A DNA stretch of 64,000 bases from [Mycobacterium] nativiensis (GTDB lineage: Bacteria > Actinomycetota > Actinomycetes > Mycobacteriales > Mycobacteriaceae). The notes beneath the pieces were generated by a model, which did no database searches, was not told where the DNA came from, and was given only the letters and a program-made list of their open reading frames with translations. The stretch lies in the NCBI RefSeq assembly GCF_020172685.1, contig NZ_CP083986.1, positions 1,278,630-1,342,629 on the forward strand, in the 5' to 3' direction. Below, piece by piece: positions 1-8,495 of this stretch (within the stretch, counting starts at the first letter, position 1; each line of letters opens with the position of its first letter). The position numbers were made by a program, and so were the translations under genes.

Positions 1-19
1 AGATGTGTATAAGAGACAG
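1..19 (+). other. Nextera transposon mosaic-end adapter (artefact)
   Basis: Bases 1-19 read AGATGTGTATAAGAGACAG, which is exactly the Tn5/Nextera mosaic end used in library preparation. It sits at the extreme start of the window, before genuine mycobacterial sequence. It is almost certainly untrimmed adapter at a contig end, not biology. Confidence 0.95.
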
Positions 20-48
20 CAGCCGCAGCCGGGCACCGCGACGCAGCC

Positions 49-993
49 CTAAAGCTTGCGCAGGCGCAGCCGATTGATGGAGTGATCGGCGTCCTTGCGC
101 AGCACCAGGGTGGCCCGCGGGCGAGTGGGCAGGATGTTCTCAATCAGGTTGGGCCGGTTGATGGAGCGCCAGATGTCGCGCGCGGCCGCCACCGCCTGTT
201 GGTCGTTCAACGCCGCGTAGTGGTGGAAGTGCGACACCGGATTGGCGAACGAGGTGGAGCGCATCGCCAGGAACCGCGAGACGTACCAGTGCTCGATGTC
301 TTCCACCCGGGCGTCGACGTACAGCGAGAAGTCGAACAGGTCCGAGATCATCAGCGTCGGCCCGGTCTGCAGCACGTTGAGGCCTTCGAGGATCAGGATG
401 TCGGGGTGGCGGACCACCTGCTTGGCGCCGGGGACGATGTCATAGCTCAGGTGTGAGTACACCGGAGCGCACGCGTACTCGGTGCCGGCCTTCACCGAGG
501 TGACGAAGCGCATCAGCGCGCGCCGGTTGTAGCTGTCCGGAAACCCTTTGCGGTGCATCAGGTTGCGGCGTTCCAACTCGTGGTTGGGGTACAGGAAACC
601 GTCGGTGGTGACCAGGTCCACCCGCGGGTGATGGCCCCAGCGGGCCAGCAGTGCCTGCAGCACACGGGCCGTCGTCGACTTCCCGACCGCCACGCTGCCG
701 GCCACGCCGATGATGAACGGCACCGGCCGGTCCGGGTTCTGGTCGTTCTCGCCGAGGAACTCCGCGGTGGCGGCGAAGAGCTGCTGACGGGCGGCGACCT
801 GCAGGTGCAGCAGACGTGCCAGCGGCAGATAGACCTCTTCGACCTCAAGCAGGTCGACCTGCTCACCGAGGCCGCGCAGGGCCACAACTTCTTCTTCGGT
901 GAGCGGCATCGGCGTCGACATACGCAGTGTCCGCCATTGACGTCGGTCGAACTCCACGTAGGGACTCGGCTCGCTAAGCCGCCGCATGGCCAT
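49..993 (-). CDS. coaA: Type I pantothenate kinase
   Basis: Pantothenate kinase phosphorylates pantothenate with ATP, the first committed step of coenzyme A synthesis, in the cytosol. The 314-residue protein has the P-loop [12 protein letters not shown] at about residues 96-107. It matches the bacterial PanK-I family over its full length and has the conserved mycobacterial opening [16 protein letters not shown]. Two start codons, ATG at 993 and ATG at 987, are equally possible. It is divergent from the DUF885 gene and sits next to glyA-desA2-phoH2, as in M. tuberculosis. The stop lies only 29 bases from the adapter-bearing window end, and the gene is complete. Confidence 0.97.
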   Translation of the reverse strand: MAMRRLSEPSPYVEFDRRQWRTLRMSTPMPLTEEEVVALRGLGEQVDLLEVEEVYLPLARLLHLQVAARQQLFAATAEFLGENDQNPDRPVPFIIGVAGSVAVGKSTTARVLQALLARWGHHPRVDLVTTDGFLYPNHELERRNLMHRKGFPDSYNRRALMRFVTSVKAGTEYACAPVYSHLSYDIVPGAKQVVRHPDILILEGLNVLQTGPTLMISDLFDFSLYVDARVEDIEHWYVSRFLAMRSTSFANPVSHFHHYAALNDQQAVAAARDIWRSINRPNLIENILPTRPRATLVLRKDADHSINRLRLRKL

Positions 994-1018
994 ACAGTCT
1001 TGCAGTAGGCCCGACCGT

Positions 1019-1024
1019 TAGCCT
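1019..1024 (+). promoter_or_regulatory. -10 box (TAGCCT) of the DUF885 gene
   Basis: TAGCCT fits the mycobacterial SigA-type TANNNT -10 consensus. It ends 8 nt before the ATG at 1033, a spacing that predicts a leaderless or near-leaderless transcript. No Shine-Dalgarno sequence is seen, which agrees. Confidence 0.5.
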
Positions 1025-1032
1025 GATCGGGT

Positions 1033-2232
1033 ATGGGACCCGACGCATTGATCCGTGAGTATCTGCTGCTCGGTCTGCGCTTCGACCGGATCGAAACCGG
1101 CTACGTCGATGCGTTCACCGGCGATCCGGCGCTGAAACGACTCGTCGAGAACGAGCCGATGCCCGATCCGGCCGCGCTGGCCCGTCAGGCCGAGAAACTG
1201 GGTGCGGCGCTGCCGGGCGGACTCGACGCGACGCGCGCCGACTACCTGCGGGTGCACCTGCGGGCGTTGGCCTGCGCGGGGCGCAAGTTCGCCGGCGAGC
1301 AGGTCGGTTTCGTCGAGGAGGTAAGCGACTACTTTGACCTGCCGGTCATCGCCAGGGCAGATCCTGACCGCTACCGGCTGGCGCACTCTCGGCTCGACGA
1401 GACGCTCGGTGGGACCGGTCCGCTGGCCGATCGGATGGCGGCGCACCGCAAGGCCGAGGAGATTCCGCCGGAGCGGCTGGAGGCGTGCATCCACGCGTTC
1501 TCCTCGGCGCTGCGTGACCGGGTGCGCGAGCACTTCCCGCTGCCGGACACCGAGACCGTCACCTACGAGGTGGTCACCGACAAGCCGTGGTCGGGGTTCA
1601 ACTACTACCGCGGCGACTACCGCTCCACGGTGGCCGTCAACGCCGACCTCAAGCAGCTGATGTCGAACCTGCCGCGGCTGGTGGCCCACGAGTCCTACCC
1701 GGGCCACCACACCGAGCACTGCCGCAAGGAGGCCGGGCTGGTCACGCAGCTCGGTCAGGCCGAGCAGACCATTTTCCTGGTCAACACCCCGCAGTGCCTG
1801 ATGGCCGAGGGCCTGGCCGACCTGGCGCTGTACGCCGCGGTCGGATCGGGTTGGGGTGCCTGGGCCGCGGAGATCTACGCGGACCTGGGGCTGCGGTTCG
1901 ACGGGGAACGGGCCGAGGCGGTGTCCGAGGCCGCCGCGGCACTGGCCGATGTGCGCCAGGACGCGGCGCTGATGCTGCACGACGAGCACCGGGACGCCGA
2001 CGAGGTGGCCGACTACCTGCGCCGCTGGTTGCTGGTCACCGATGACCGGGCCCGGCAGACGCTGCGGTTCCTGTCCTCACCGCTGTGGCGGGCCTACACC
2101 TCGACGTACGTGGAGGGCTACCGGCTGCTGCGTGCCTGGCTGGATGCCCGGCCAGCCGGCGTGAGCCTCACCGAGCGGTTCGGTCGGCTGCTCGATGAAC
2201 CGTTGACGCCGTCGATGTTGCGGGCCGACTGA
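1033..2232 (+). CDS. DUF885 family protein (putative metal-dependent peptidase)
   Basis: This 399-residue protein carries [10 protein letters not shown] at residues 219-228, the signature of the DUF885 family. That family is thought to be metallopeptidase-like because of its HExxx-GHH motif. No signal peptide or membrane segment is visible, so it is probably cytosolic. It is shorter than the roughly 550-residue secreted DUF885 members. It lies between coaA and glyA, where M. tuberculosis has no counterpart, so it is an insertion relative to that genome. Catalytic activity and substrate are unknown. The family call is firm and the peptidase role is inference. Confidence 0.85.
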   Translation: MGPDALIREYLLLGLRFDRIETGYVDAFTGDPALKRLVENEPMPDPAALARQAEKLGAALPGGLDATRADYLRVHLRALACAGRKFAGEQVGFVEEVSDYFDLPVIARADPDRYRLAHSRLDETLGGTGPLADRMAAHRKAEEIPPERLEACIHAFSSALRDRVREHFPLPDTETVTYEVVTDKPWSGFNYYRGDYRSTVAVNADLKQLMSNLPRLVAHESYPGHHTEHCRKEAGLVTQLGQAEQTIFLVNTPQCLMAEGLADLALYAAVGSGWGAWAAEIYADLGLRFDGERAEAVSEAAAALADVRQDAALMLHDEHRDADEVADYLRRWLLVTDDRARQTLRFLSSPLWRAYTSTYVEGYRLLRAWLDARPAGVSLTERFGRLLDEPLTPSMLRAD

Positions 2233-2380
2233 CGCCCCGCTGCACCGGGCCAGGCCGCGTGAGTGTGCGGTTTTACACAACGGACCTCGTGATTTGCGGA
2301 TAAATCCGCACAGTCGCGCACGGGGAGCGATCGCTGGCCTGCGGCAATCGTGTGAAGGTCCGCGTGCCAAACTGGAGGGC

Positions 2381-3691
2381 GTGACTGCCGCACCGCACAC
2401 CCGCCCCGCATCCACCATGTCGACCCCGCTGGCCGACCTCGACCCGGACATCGCCGAGCTGCTCGGCAAGGAACTGGGGCGCCAGCGCGACACCCTGGAG
2501 ATGATCGCCTCGGAGAACTTCGTGCCGCGGGCGGTGCTGCAGGCGCATGGCAGTGTGCTGACCAACAAGTACGCCGAGGGCCTGCCCGGCCGGCGCTACT
2601 ACGGCGGGTGCGAGCACGTCGACGTGGTGGAGAACATCGCCCGCGATCGTGCCAAGGAACTGTTCGGTGCCGACTTCGCCAACGTGCAGCCGCACTCGGG
2701 CGCGCAGGCCAATGCCGCGGTGCTGCAGGCGCTGATGGAGCCCGGTGACCGGCTGCTGGGCCTGGACCTGGCCAACGGGGGACACCTGACCCACGGGATG
2801 CGGCTGAACTTCTCCGGCAAGCTCTACGAGAACGCCTTCTACGGCGTGGATGCGGTCACCCACCGCGTCGACATGGACGTCGTCCGGGCGCAGGCGCTCG
2901 AGTTCAAGCCGAAGGTGATCGTCGCCGGCTGGTCGGCCTACCCGCGCATCCTTGACTTTGAGGCCTTCGCCTCCATCGCCGACGAGGTCGGCGCGACGCT
3001 GTGGGTGGACATGGCCCATTTCGCCGGGCTGGTGGCCGCCGGGCTGCACCCCTCGCCGGTGCCCCACGCCCAGGTCGTCTCCACCACCGTGCACAAGACC
3101 CTCGGCGGCCCGCGATCCGGCCTGATCGTCGGCAAGAAGGAGTTCGCCAAGCAGATCAACTCGGCGGTCTTCCCGGGCCAGCAGGGCGGCCCGCTGATGC
3201 ATGTCATCGCCGCCAAGGCCGTGGCGCTGAAGATCGCCGGCACGGCCGAGTTCGCCGAGCGTCAGCAGCGGGTGCTGTCCGGCGCGAAGATCCTCGCCGA
3301 GCGGCTGCTGGCCGCTGACGTGGCCAAGGCCGGTGTCTCGGTGGTCAGCGGCGGCACCGATGTGCACCTGGTGCTGGTTGACCTGCGGGACTCCCCGCTG
3401 GACGGCCAGATGGCCGAGGACCTGCTGCACGAGGTCGGTATCACGGTCAACCGCAACGCCGTCCCCAACGACCCGCGGCCGCCGATGGTCACCTCCGGGC
3501 TGCGGGTGGGCACCCCGGCGCTGGCCGCGCGTGGCTTCGGCGACGTCGAGTTCACCGAGGTCGCCGACGTCATCGCCACCGCCCTGGCGGCCGGCTCGTC
3601 GGCCGACGTGCCGGTGCTGCGCGCCAGGGTCGCCAAGCTGGCTCAGGACTTCCCGCTGTATGACGGCCTGGAGGACTGGAAGCTCGCCTGA
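2381..3691 (+). CDS. glyA: Serine hydroxymethyltransferase
   Basis: GlyA interconverts serine plus tetrahydrofolate with glycine plus 5,10-methylene-THF, using PLP in the cytosol, and feeds the one-carbon pool used later by the MTHFR and MetE encoded near the window end. The PLP lysine lies in [10 protein letters not shown] (about residue 239), and the opening [11 protein letters not shown] is typical. GTG 2381 is chosen because a protein starting there has the extra [11 protein letters not shown] stretch I recall from fast-growing mycobacteria. ATG 2417 (MSTPLADL) is the alternative and matches the M. tuberculosis start. GGAGG at 2374-2378 is very close to the GTG. It is about 436 aa and forms a conserved gene pair with desA2 downstream. 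Confidence 0.96.
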   Translation: MTAAPHTRPASTMSTPLADLDPDIAELLGKELGRQRDTLEMIASENFVPRAVLQAHGSVLTNKYAEGLPGRRYYGGCEHVDVVENIARDRAKELFGADFANVQPHSGAQANAAVLQALMEPGDRLLGLDLANGGHLTHGMRLNFSGKLYENAFYGVDAVTHRVDMDVVRAQALEFKPKVIVAGWSAYPRILDFEAFASIADEVGATLWVDMAHFAGLVAAGLHPSPVPHAQVVSTTVHKTLGGPRSGLIVGKKEFAKQINSAVFPGQQGGPLMHVIAAKAVALKIAGTAEFAERQQRVLSGAKILAERLLAADVAKAGVSVVSGGTDVHLVLVDLRDSPLDGQMAEDLLHEVGITVNRNAVPNDPRPPMVTSGLRVGTPALAARGFGDVEFTEVADVIATALAAGSSADVPVLRARVAKLAQDFPLYDGLEDWKLA

Positions 3692-3700
3692 CCGGGCGAT

Positions 3701-3722
3701 CGCAAGCGCGAGGGAGCTTGCG
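3701..3722 (+). terminator. Hairpin after glyA
   Basis: CGCAAGC at 3701-3707 pairs with GCTTGCG at 3716-3722 across an 8-nt loop, just after the glyA stop. There is no T tract, as is common for mycobacterial hairpins, so termination is only probable. Confidence 0.4.
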
Positions 3723-3801
3723 GAGCCGGGCCCGGCGGGTCGCCCGTGGATGACACGCGGCGACACGGCGCGCCCGAGTTGACAGGATAGTGTGAATTCG
3801 G

Positions 3802-3812
3802 GTTACAGTAAC
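3802..3812. promoter_or_regulatory. Palindromic operator GTTACAGTAAC upstream of desA2
   Basis: GTTACAGTAAC is a perfect inverted repeat around a central A. It begins 15 nt before the desA2 ATG and overlaps the likely -10 region; a TTGACA hexamer is at 3779-3784. Mycobacterial desA genes are known to be controlled by the TetR-family acyl-CoA sensor MadR, so this palindrome is a candidate MadR site. The assignment is inferred from gene context rather than from a remembered consensus. Confidence 0.5.
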
Positions 3813-3816
3813 TTTC

Positions 3817-4644
3817 ATGGCTGAACGTCCCGTTGCTAATGCACTGATCCGCGAGCTCGAACCGGTGGTCGCCGCGAACATGGTTCGTCACATCGACACG
3901 GTCGATCCGTGGTACGCGCACGACTACGTGCCGTTCGAGCAGGGCCGGAACTTCGCCTTCCTCGGCGGCACGGACTGGGACCCGTCACAGGTCACACTGC
4001 CCAAGCTGATCACCGACGCCTGCGAGATCCTGCTCATCGAGAAGGACAGCCTGGCCGGCTACCACCGCGAGCTCGTCGAGCACTTCATCCTCGAGGACAA
4101 GTGGGGACGCTGGATCGGCCGGTGGACCGCCGAGGAGCACCTGCACGCCATCGCGCTGCGCGAGTACCTGGTGGTGACCCGCGAGGTCGACCCGGACGCC
4201 AACGAGACCGTCCGCATGGAGCACGTGCAGAAGGGCTACCGCGCCGACCGTTACAGCCAGGTCGAGACGCTGGTGTTCATGGCCTTCTTCGAGCGTGCGT
4301 GCGCCGAGTTCTGCCGCAATCTGGCGGACCAGACCGACGAGCCGGTGCTCAAGGGGCTGATCGGGCGGATCGCCGGCGACGAGGAGCGTCACGAGGAGTT
4401 CTTCGCGAACCTGGTCACCCACTGCCTGGAGTACGTGCCCGAGGAGACGGTGGCCGCCATCGCCGCCCGGGCCGCCGAGCTGAAGGTCGTCGGCGCCGAC
4501 ATCGACGCCTACGCCGACCGCCAGGCCGGAATCGCCGAGGCCGGGATCTTCGGGCCCGACCAGTTGCGCCGGGTGATCTCCGACCGGATCAGCGCCTGGG
4601 GGCTGGCCGCTCACCCCGATCTGAAGCGCTTCGCTATCAGCTGA
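3817..4644 (+). CDS. desA2: Acyl-ACP desaturase DesA2
   Basis: This 275-residue soluble di-iron desaturase-like protein belongs to the stearoyl-ACP desaturase family, which in mycobacteria acts on meromycolate precursors carried on ACP. The two iron-binding E-x-x-H motifs are EEHLH (residues 106-110) and DEERHEEF (188-195). Length and position directly after glyA match M. tuberculosis desA2 (Rv1094) rather than the longer desA1. The start ATG 3817 follows a palindrome and a TTGACA-like box. Catalytic competence of the DesA2 subgroup has been questioned, so redox activity is inferred. Confidence 0.94.
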   Translation: MAERPVANALIRELEPVVAANMVRHIDTVDPWYAHDYVPFEQGRNFAFLGGTDWDPSQVTLPKLITDACEILLIEKDSLAGYHRELVEHFILEDKWGRWIGRWTAEEHLHAIALREYLVVTREVDPDANETVRMEHVQKGYRADRYSQVETLVFMAFFERACAEFCRNLADQTDEPVLKGLIGRIAGDEERHEEFFANLVTHCLEYVPEETVAAIAARAAELKVVGADIDAYADRQAGIAEAGIFGPDQLRRVISDRISAWGLAAHPDLKRFAIS

Positions 4645-4653
4645 TGAGCTCCG

Positions 4654-4676
4654 GCGCGCCTGCGCGGCGGGCGCGC
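4654..4676 (+). terminator. GC-rich hairpin after desA2
   Basis: GCGCGCC at 4654-4660 pairs with GGCGCGC at 4670-4676 across a 9-nt loop, beginning 10 nt after the desA2 stop and before the phoH2 promoter. It is a plausible T-tract-less terminator. Confidence 0.4.
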
Positions 4677-4687
4677 GTCGACGGGGG

Positions 4688-4693
4688 TACCGT
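4688..4693 (+). promoter_or_regulatory. -10 box (TACCGT) before phoAT/phoH2
   Basis: TACCGT fits TANNNT and ends 8 nt before the ATG at 4702. That places transcription start on or next to the start codon of the small upstream reading frame, so this frame would head a leaderless phoAT-phoH2 message. Confidence 0.45.
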
Positions 4694-4701
4694 CGCAATC
4701 G

Positions 4702-4848
4702 ATGGCTAGCCACACGCTCTGCTGTCTAGGCGGCACCACCGGTCGTGAACACGACAGGACCGGCCCTGGTCCTGGTGCTGCATCTCCCCGTCGAATTGCT
4801 CGCGCGGGGTCGCGCGGGCCTTCACCCGCTGGAGCGCTCAGTGCCTGA
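4702..4848 (+). CDS. Small ORF overlapping phoH2, candidate antitoxin PhoAT
   Basis: An ATG at 4702 opens a 48-codon frame ([19 protein letters not shown]...) ending TGA 4846-4848, overlapping the chosen phoH2 start GTG 4841 by 8 nt. The arrangement resembles the described mycobacterial phoAT-phoH2 pair, in which a short unannotated gene encodes the partner of the PIN toxin PhoH2. Support comes from a TANNNT box 8 nt upstream and the translational overlap. The peptide is Gly/Pro/Arg-rich with no recognisable fold, so it could be a coupling leader only. Confidence 0.5.
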   Translation: MASHTLCCLGGTTGREHDRTGPGPGAASPRRIARAGSRGPSPAGALSA

Positions 4849-6148
4849 AATCCGGACGTATGTGCTCGACACCTCTGTGCTGTTGTCGGACCCGTGGGCC
4901 TGTGCCCGCTTCGCCGAACATGAGGTCGTCGTCCCGCTGGTGGTGATCAGCGAGCTGGAGGCGAAACGCCACCATCACGAGCTCGGCTGGTTTGCGCGCC
5001 AGGCGCTGCGCATCTTCGACGACATGAGGTTGGAGCACGGTCGCCTCGATCAGCCCATTCCCGTTGGGAAGCAAGGCGGTACGCTGCACGTCGAGCTCAA
5101 CCACAGTGACCCCGCGGTGCTGCCGACCGGGTTCCGCACCGACTGCAACGACTCCCGGATCCTGACCTGCGCCGCCAACCTGGCGGCCGAGGGACGGCGA
5201 GTCACGTTGGTGAGCAAGGACATTCCGCTGCGAGTCAAGGCCGCCGCACTCGGCCTGGCCGCCGACGAATACCACGCTCAGGACGTCATCGTCTCGGGCT
5301 GGACCGGGATGGACGAGGTGGAGGCGTCCGTCGAGGACATCGACACCCTATTCGACGAGGGCGAGATCGACCTGGCTGCCGCGCGGGATCTCCCGTGCCA
5401 CACCGGAATCCGGCTGCTCGGCGGCGCCTCGCACGCGCTGGGCCGGGTCAACGCCGCCAAGCGGGTGCAGCTGGTCCGCGGCGACCGGGAGGCGTTCGGC
5501 CTGCGCGGGCGCTCCGCCGAGCAGCGGGTGGCACTCGACCTGCTGCTCGACGAATCGGTGGGGATCGTCTCGCTGGGCGGTAAGGCCGGCACCGGCAAAT
5601 CCGCGCTGGCGCTGTGCGCCGGCCTGGAAGCGGTCTTGGAGCGGCGCACCCAGCGCAAGGTGGTGGTGTTCCGCCCGCTGTATGCCGTCGGCGGTCAGGA
5701 GCTGGGCTACCTGCCGGGCTCGGAGAACGAGAAGATGGGGCCGTGGGCCCAGGCGGTGTTCGACACCCTGGAGGGCCTGGCCAGCCCGGCGGTGCTCGAG
5801 GAGGTGCTGTCACGCGGCATGCTCGAAGTGTTGCCGCTGACCCACATCCGGGGCCGGTCGCTGCATGACTCGTTCGTGATCGTCGACGAGGCCCAGTCGC
5901 TGGAACGCAACGTGCTGCTGACCGTGCTGTCCCGCCTGGGCACCGGCTCGCGCGTGGTGCTCACTCACGACGTCGCCCAGCGGGACAACCTGCGGGTCGG
6001 CCGGCACGACGGGATCGCCGCGGTGATCGAGAAGCTCAAGGGCCACCCGCTGTTCGCCCACATCACGCTGCTGCGCAGCGAACGCTCGCCGATCGCGGCG
6101 CTGGTCACCGAGATGCTCGAGGAGATCAACCCCGAAGCACTGCCCTGA
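4841..6148 (+). CDS. phoH2: PhoH2: PIN-domain RNase fused to PhoH ATPase/helicase
   Basis: This 435-residue two-domain protein has an N-terminal PIN nuclease (first acidic residue in [10 protein letters not shown]10; residues 1 to about 140) and a PhoH-type P-loop ATPase. Walker [11 protein letters not shown] is near residue 246 and Walker B FVIVDEAQ near 344. The M. tuberculosis and M. smegmatis orthologues are sequence-specific RNA helicase/RNases of a toxin-antitoxin type. GTG 4841 has GGAGC at 4831-4835 and gives the family's usual N-terminus. The frame stays open upstream to 4745, but that part has no PIN homology. It overlaps the small upstream ORF. Confidence 0.95.
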   Translation: MPEIRTYVLDTSVLLSDPWACARFAEHEVVVPLVVISELEAKRHHHELGWFARQALRIFDDMRLEHGRLDQPIPVGKQGGTLHVELNHSDPAVLPTGFRTDCNDSRILTCAANLAAEGRRVTLVSKDIPLRVKAAALGLAADEYHAQDVIVSGWTGMDEVEASVEDIDTLFDEGEIDLAAARDLPCHTGIRLLGGASHALGRVNAAKRVQLVRGDREAFGLRGRSAEQRVALDLLLDESVGIVSLGGKAGTGKSALALCAGLEAVLERRTQRKVVVFRPLYAVGGQELGYLPGSENEKMGPWAQAVFDTLEGLASPAVLEEVLSRGMLEVLPLTHIRGRSLHDSFVIVDEAQSLERNVLLTVLSRLGTGSRVVLTHDVAQRDNLRVGRHDGIAAVIEKLKGHPLFAHITLLRSERSPIAALVTEMLEEINPEALP

Positions 6149-6155
6149 GTCCCCG

Positions 6156-6161
6156 GTAGGC
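6156..6161 (+). promoter_or_regulatory. -10 box (TAGGCT) of the deacetylase gene
   Basis: TAGGCT lies 7 nt before GTG 6169, the spacing expected for a leaderless message. It starts only 8 nt after the phoH2 stop, so the deacetylase may have its own promoter as well as read-through from phoH2. Confidence 0.45.
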
Positions 6162-6168
6162 TGCCGGG

Positions 6169-7017
6169 GTGGCAAAACCCTGGCGCGTAGGTGTGGTGGC
6201 GATGGCCGTCGCGGTGCTCGGTGCCTGCACCAGCCATGTACACGAGGCCGCTGCCAACCCGGTGGACTGCGCCGCGGTCAAGTGTGTGGCGCTCACCTTC
6301 GACGACGGGCCGTCGCCCTACACCGACCGGTTACTGCGGATCTTGAACGACGCCGACGCGCGCGCGACGTTCTTCCTGATCGGCAACAAGGTGGCGGCCG
6401 ACCCGGCCGGTGCGGCGCGGATCGCCGAGGCCGGGATGGAGATCGGCAGCCACACCTGGGAACACCCGAACATGACCACGATCCCGGCGGCGGATGTGCC
6501 CGCGCAGTTCTCCAAGGCCACCGACGCGATCCGGTCGGCCACCGGGGTGACGCCGACGCTGTGGCGCCCGCCCGGCGGGCTCACCGATGATGCGGTGAAC
6601 GCCCGCGCTGCCGAATTCGGTCTGGCCGGGATCCTGTGGGATGTCATCCCGTTCGACTGGATCAACGACGCCGACACCGCCGCCACCCGTTACATGCTGA
6701 TGACCCAGATCAAACCCGGATCGGTGGTGCTGTTCCACGACACCTACTCGTCCACGGTGGATCTGGTGTACCAATTCCTGCCGGTGCTGAAAGCCAACGG
6801 CTACCACGTGGTTACGGTCGGCGAACTGCTCGGCCCGCGCGCACCGGGCAGCGTGTACGGGAGCCGGGACAACGGCCCGCCGGCTGGCGTGCTGCATGAC
6901 ATCCCGCCCGCGGACATCCCGGGGCTGCCGGCCACGCCTTCGCCGCCGCCGATGCCGAACTTCCCGATCACCGACATCGCCGGGGCGAATTCGGGGGGAC
7001 CCAACAACGGCGCGTGA
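6169..7017 (+). CDS. Lipoprotein polysaccharide deacetylase (NodB family)
   Basis: This 282-residue exported enzyme is predicted to remove N-acetyl groups from cell-wall polysaccharide or peptidoglycan. The first 20 residues form a signal peptide ending in lipobox LGAC, so Cys20 would be lipidated and the enzyme held at the outer face of the membrane. NodB motifs are TFDDGPS (43-49), SHTWEHP (metal-binding H-x3-H), RPPGG and LWDV. It is the Rv1096 orthologue in position and sequence. A Pro-rich tail (about residues 240-280) follows the catalytic domain. Substrate is inferred from the family. Confidence 0.92.
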   Translation: MAKPWRVGVVAMAVAVLGACTSHVHEAAANPVDCAAVKCVALTFDDGPSPYTDRLLRILNDADARATFFLIGNKVAADPAGAARIAEAGMEIGSHTWEHPNMTTIPAADVPAQFSKATDAIRSATGVTPTLWRPPGGLTDDAVNARAAEFGLAGILWDVIPFDWINDADTAATRYMLMTQIKPGSVVLFHDTYSSTVDLVYQFLPVLKANGYHVVTVGELLGPRAPGSVYGSRDNGPPAGVLHDIPPADIPGLPATPSPPPMPNFPITDIAGANSGGPNNGA

Positions 7018-7030
7018 GCGTTGCGCTCAC
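7014..7030. terminator. Bidirectional hairpin between convergent genes
   Basis: GTGAGCG (7014-7020) and CGCTCAC (7024-7030) form a perfect 7-bp stem with a TTG loop. It spans the stop codons of the deacetylase gene and of the convergent DUF2252 gene, a good position for a shared terminator. Confidence 0.5.
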
Positions 7031-8424
7031 CGAGCGGGATCGTCGGCGACGTCGATATCACCCGCCTTGGCTGCCGCACGGAGTCGGTGGAAGTCATCCA
7101 GTGACTTCTCGGCGTAGGCATAGGACCACTCGACGATCGCATTGATCACCGTGTCGTTGTTGCCGACATATCCGCGCAACATCGACGCGTTGGCGCTTTG
7201 CGCATGCGCCCGCGCCAACGACAGTGCGCACGATATGACATACTCGCCGAACACTTTCGGCGGCATGCCCTCGAGTTCGACGGTGCCCTTCATGTCGTGG
7301 AACTGGCGGACATAGAAGTCACGCCCGTCGTGGCGGATGGTGCCGAGGAAGACGTCGGAACTGGCCTGCAGGATCCGTTGGCCGATCACCACTCGAGCCC
7401 CCTCGCCGTGCGCGGCGATGGCGTCGCGCAGAACACTCGGCTGCCGTACCCGCCCGAACTCGTCGAGAACTGAGCGCGAGGCCTCTTTGGCCTGCAGGAT
7501 CAGTGGCTCACCGGTGGGTCCGGTCAGGATCGCCAGGTAGCAGCGGGTCCCGACGCTGCCCACTCCCACGACACGCAGCGCGATGTCGGTGATCTGATAA
7601 TGCGACAGCACCATCGCGACATCGGGGGACACGCCGTCGAGGTACTCGGTCAGCGACTCGACCAGGCTGGTTTCGGCGTCGATGTCGATGTGCTGCAGAA
7701 CCGGCGGGTTCTCCCGCAGCCGAGGCGTGCCGTCGGGCCCTCGCGTCATGATGCGGCCGAAGACCCGTGACGAGGTCTGCTTCCGGGCCCGCCGCAGGGT
7801 GCGATCGAGTACGGCCGCGGAGCTCTTGTACAGCCGTTCGCGGTAACGCTCGGGTTCCAGTCGCAGGTAGTAGCGATCCAGAACGGGCATGCCGAGCATG
7901 GTGTCCAGGCCGACGCGGTAGGCGCTCACCGCGCGCTCAGCGATGCGCCGGATCGCTTTCGGCGGGTACTGCTCGTGTTGTCCCGCGACGATGGCACTGG
8001 TCACCAGGCGCTTGAGGTCCCACTCGGCCGGCGCGGCGGCTGCTTCGTCGAAGTCGTTCAGGTCGAAGACCAGTGCGCGGTCGGGTGCGGCGTAGATGCC
8101 GAAATTCGACACGTGGGCATCGCCGCAGCACAGTGCCCTGATTCCGCTGGATCTGCCGGCCGCGAGATCGGCCGCCATGACCGCTGCCGAGCCGCGGTAG
8201 AACGCGAACGGATTGGTGAGCATGCGCGCGAATCGCAGCGGAACCAGCTCCGGCAGCCGTGTTGCGTTCTGCGCGACGAGGATTTCGGTGGCGCTGTGAG
8301 TGCTGGGGGTCAGCTGCGCCAGTTCCCGCCTCGGGGTGACCTTGCGCTGCGCCTTCCCTCGGGCGAAGTCGCGCCCGGGCTCCTCGATGTCGACGACGAG
8401 GTCGCGCAGCGCCGGTCTGGGCAT
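7027..8424 (-). CDS. DUF2252 family protein
   Basis: This 465-residue protein matches DUF2252, a large actinobacterial family of unknown function with remote likeness to aminoglycoside-phosphotransferase/kinase folds. The hallmarks CCGDAHVSNFG and FDLNDFDEA resemble the catalytic H-x-D-x-x-N loop and metal-binding loop of that fold. There is no signal peptide or membrane span. It is convergent with the deacetylase and divergent from the sulfatase. Start ATG 8424 is the first in frame. No substrate can be named. Confidence 0.88.
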   Translation of the reverse strand: MPRPALRDLVVDIEEPGRDFARGKAQRKVTPRRELAQLTPSTHSATEILVAQNATRLPELVPLRFARMLTNPFAFYRGSAAVMAADLAAGRSSGIRALCCGDAHVSNFGIYAAPDRALVFDLNDFDEAAAAPAEWDLKRLVTSAIVAGQHEQYPPKAIRRIAERAVSAYRVGLDTMLGMPVLDRYYLRLEPERYRERLYKSSAAVLDRTLRRARKQTSSRVFGRIMTRGPDGTPRLRENPPVLQHIDIDAETSLVESLTEYLDGVSPDVAMVLSHYQITDIALRVVGVGSVGTRCYLAILTGPTGEPLILQAKEASRSVLDEFGRVRQPSVLRDAIAAHGEGARVVIGQRILQASSDVFLGTIRHDGRDFYVRQFHDMKGTVELEGMPPKVFGEYVISCALSLARAHAQSANASMLRGYVGNNDTVINAIVEWSYAYAEKSLDDFHRLRAAAKAGDIDVADDPAR

Positions 8425-8495
8425 GATTGCGAGTACAGCACGTCGTCGGCGAATCAGGGTAGAGAGAACAACGAAGCGTGCCAGAATCGGAACGC

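Noticed and set aside
2264..2279. CRP-like site TGTGCGGTTTTACACA upstream of glyA
   Set aside because: Two mismatches to the TGTGA-n6-TCACA consensus at informative positions and more than 100 nt from the start. Too weak to call.
4745..4840. In-frame N-terminal extension of phoH2
   Set aside because: The extra 32 residues have no PIN-domain similarity, and GTG 4841 has a ribosome-binding site and gives the family's usual start.
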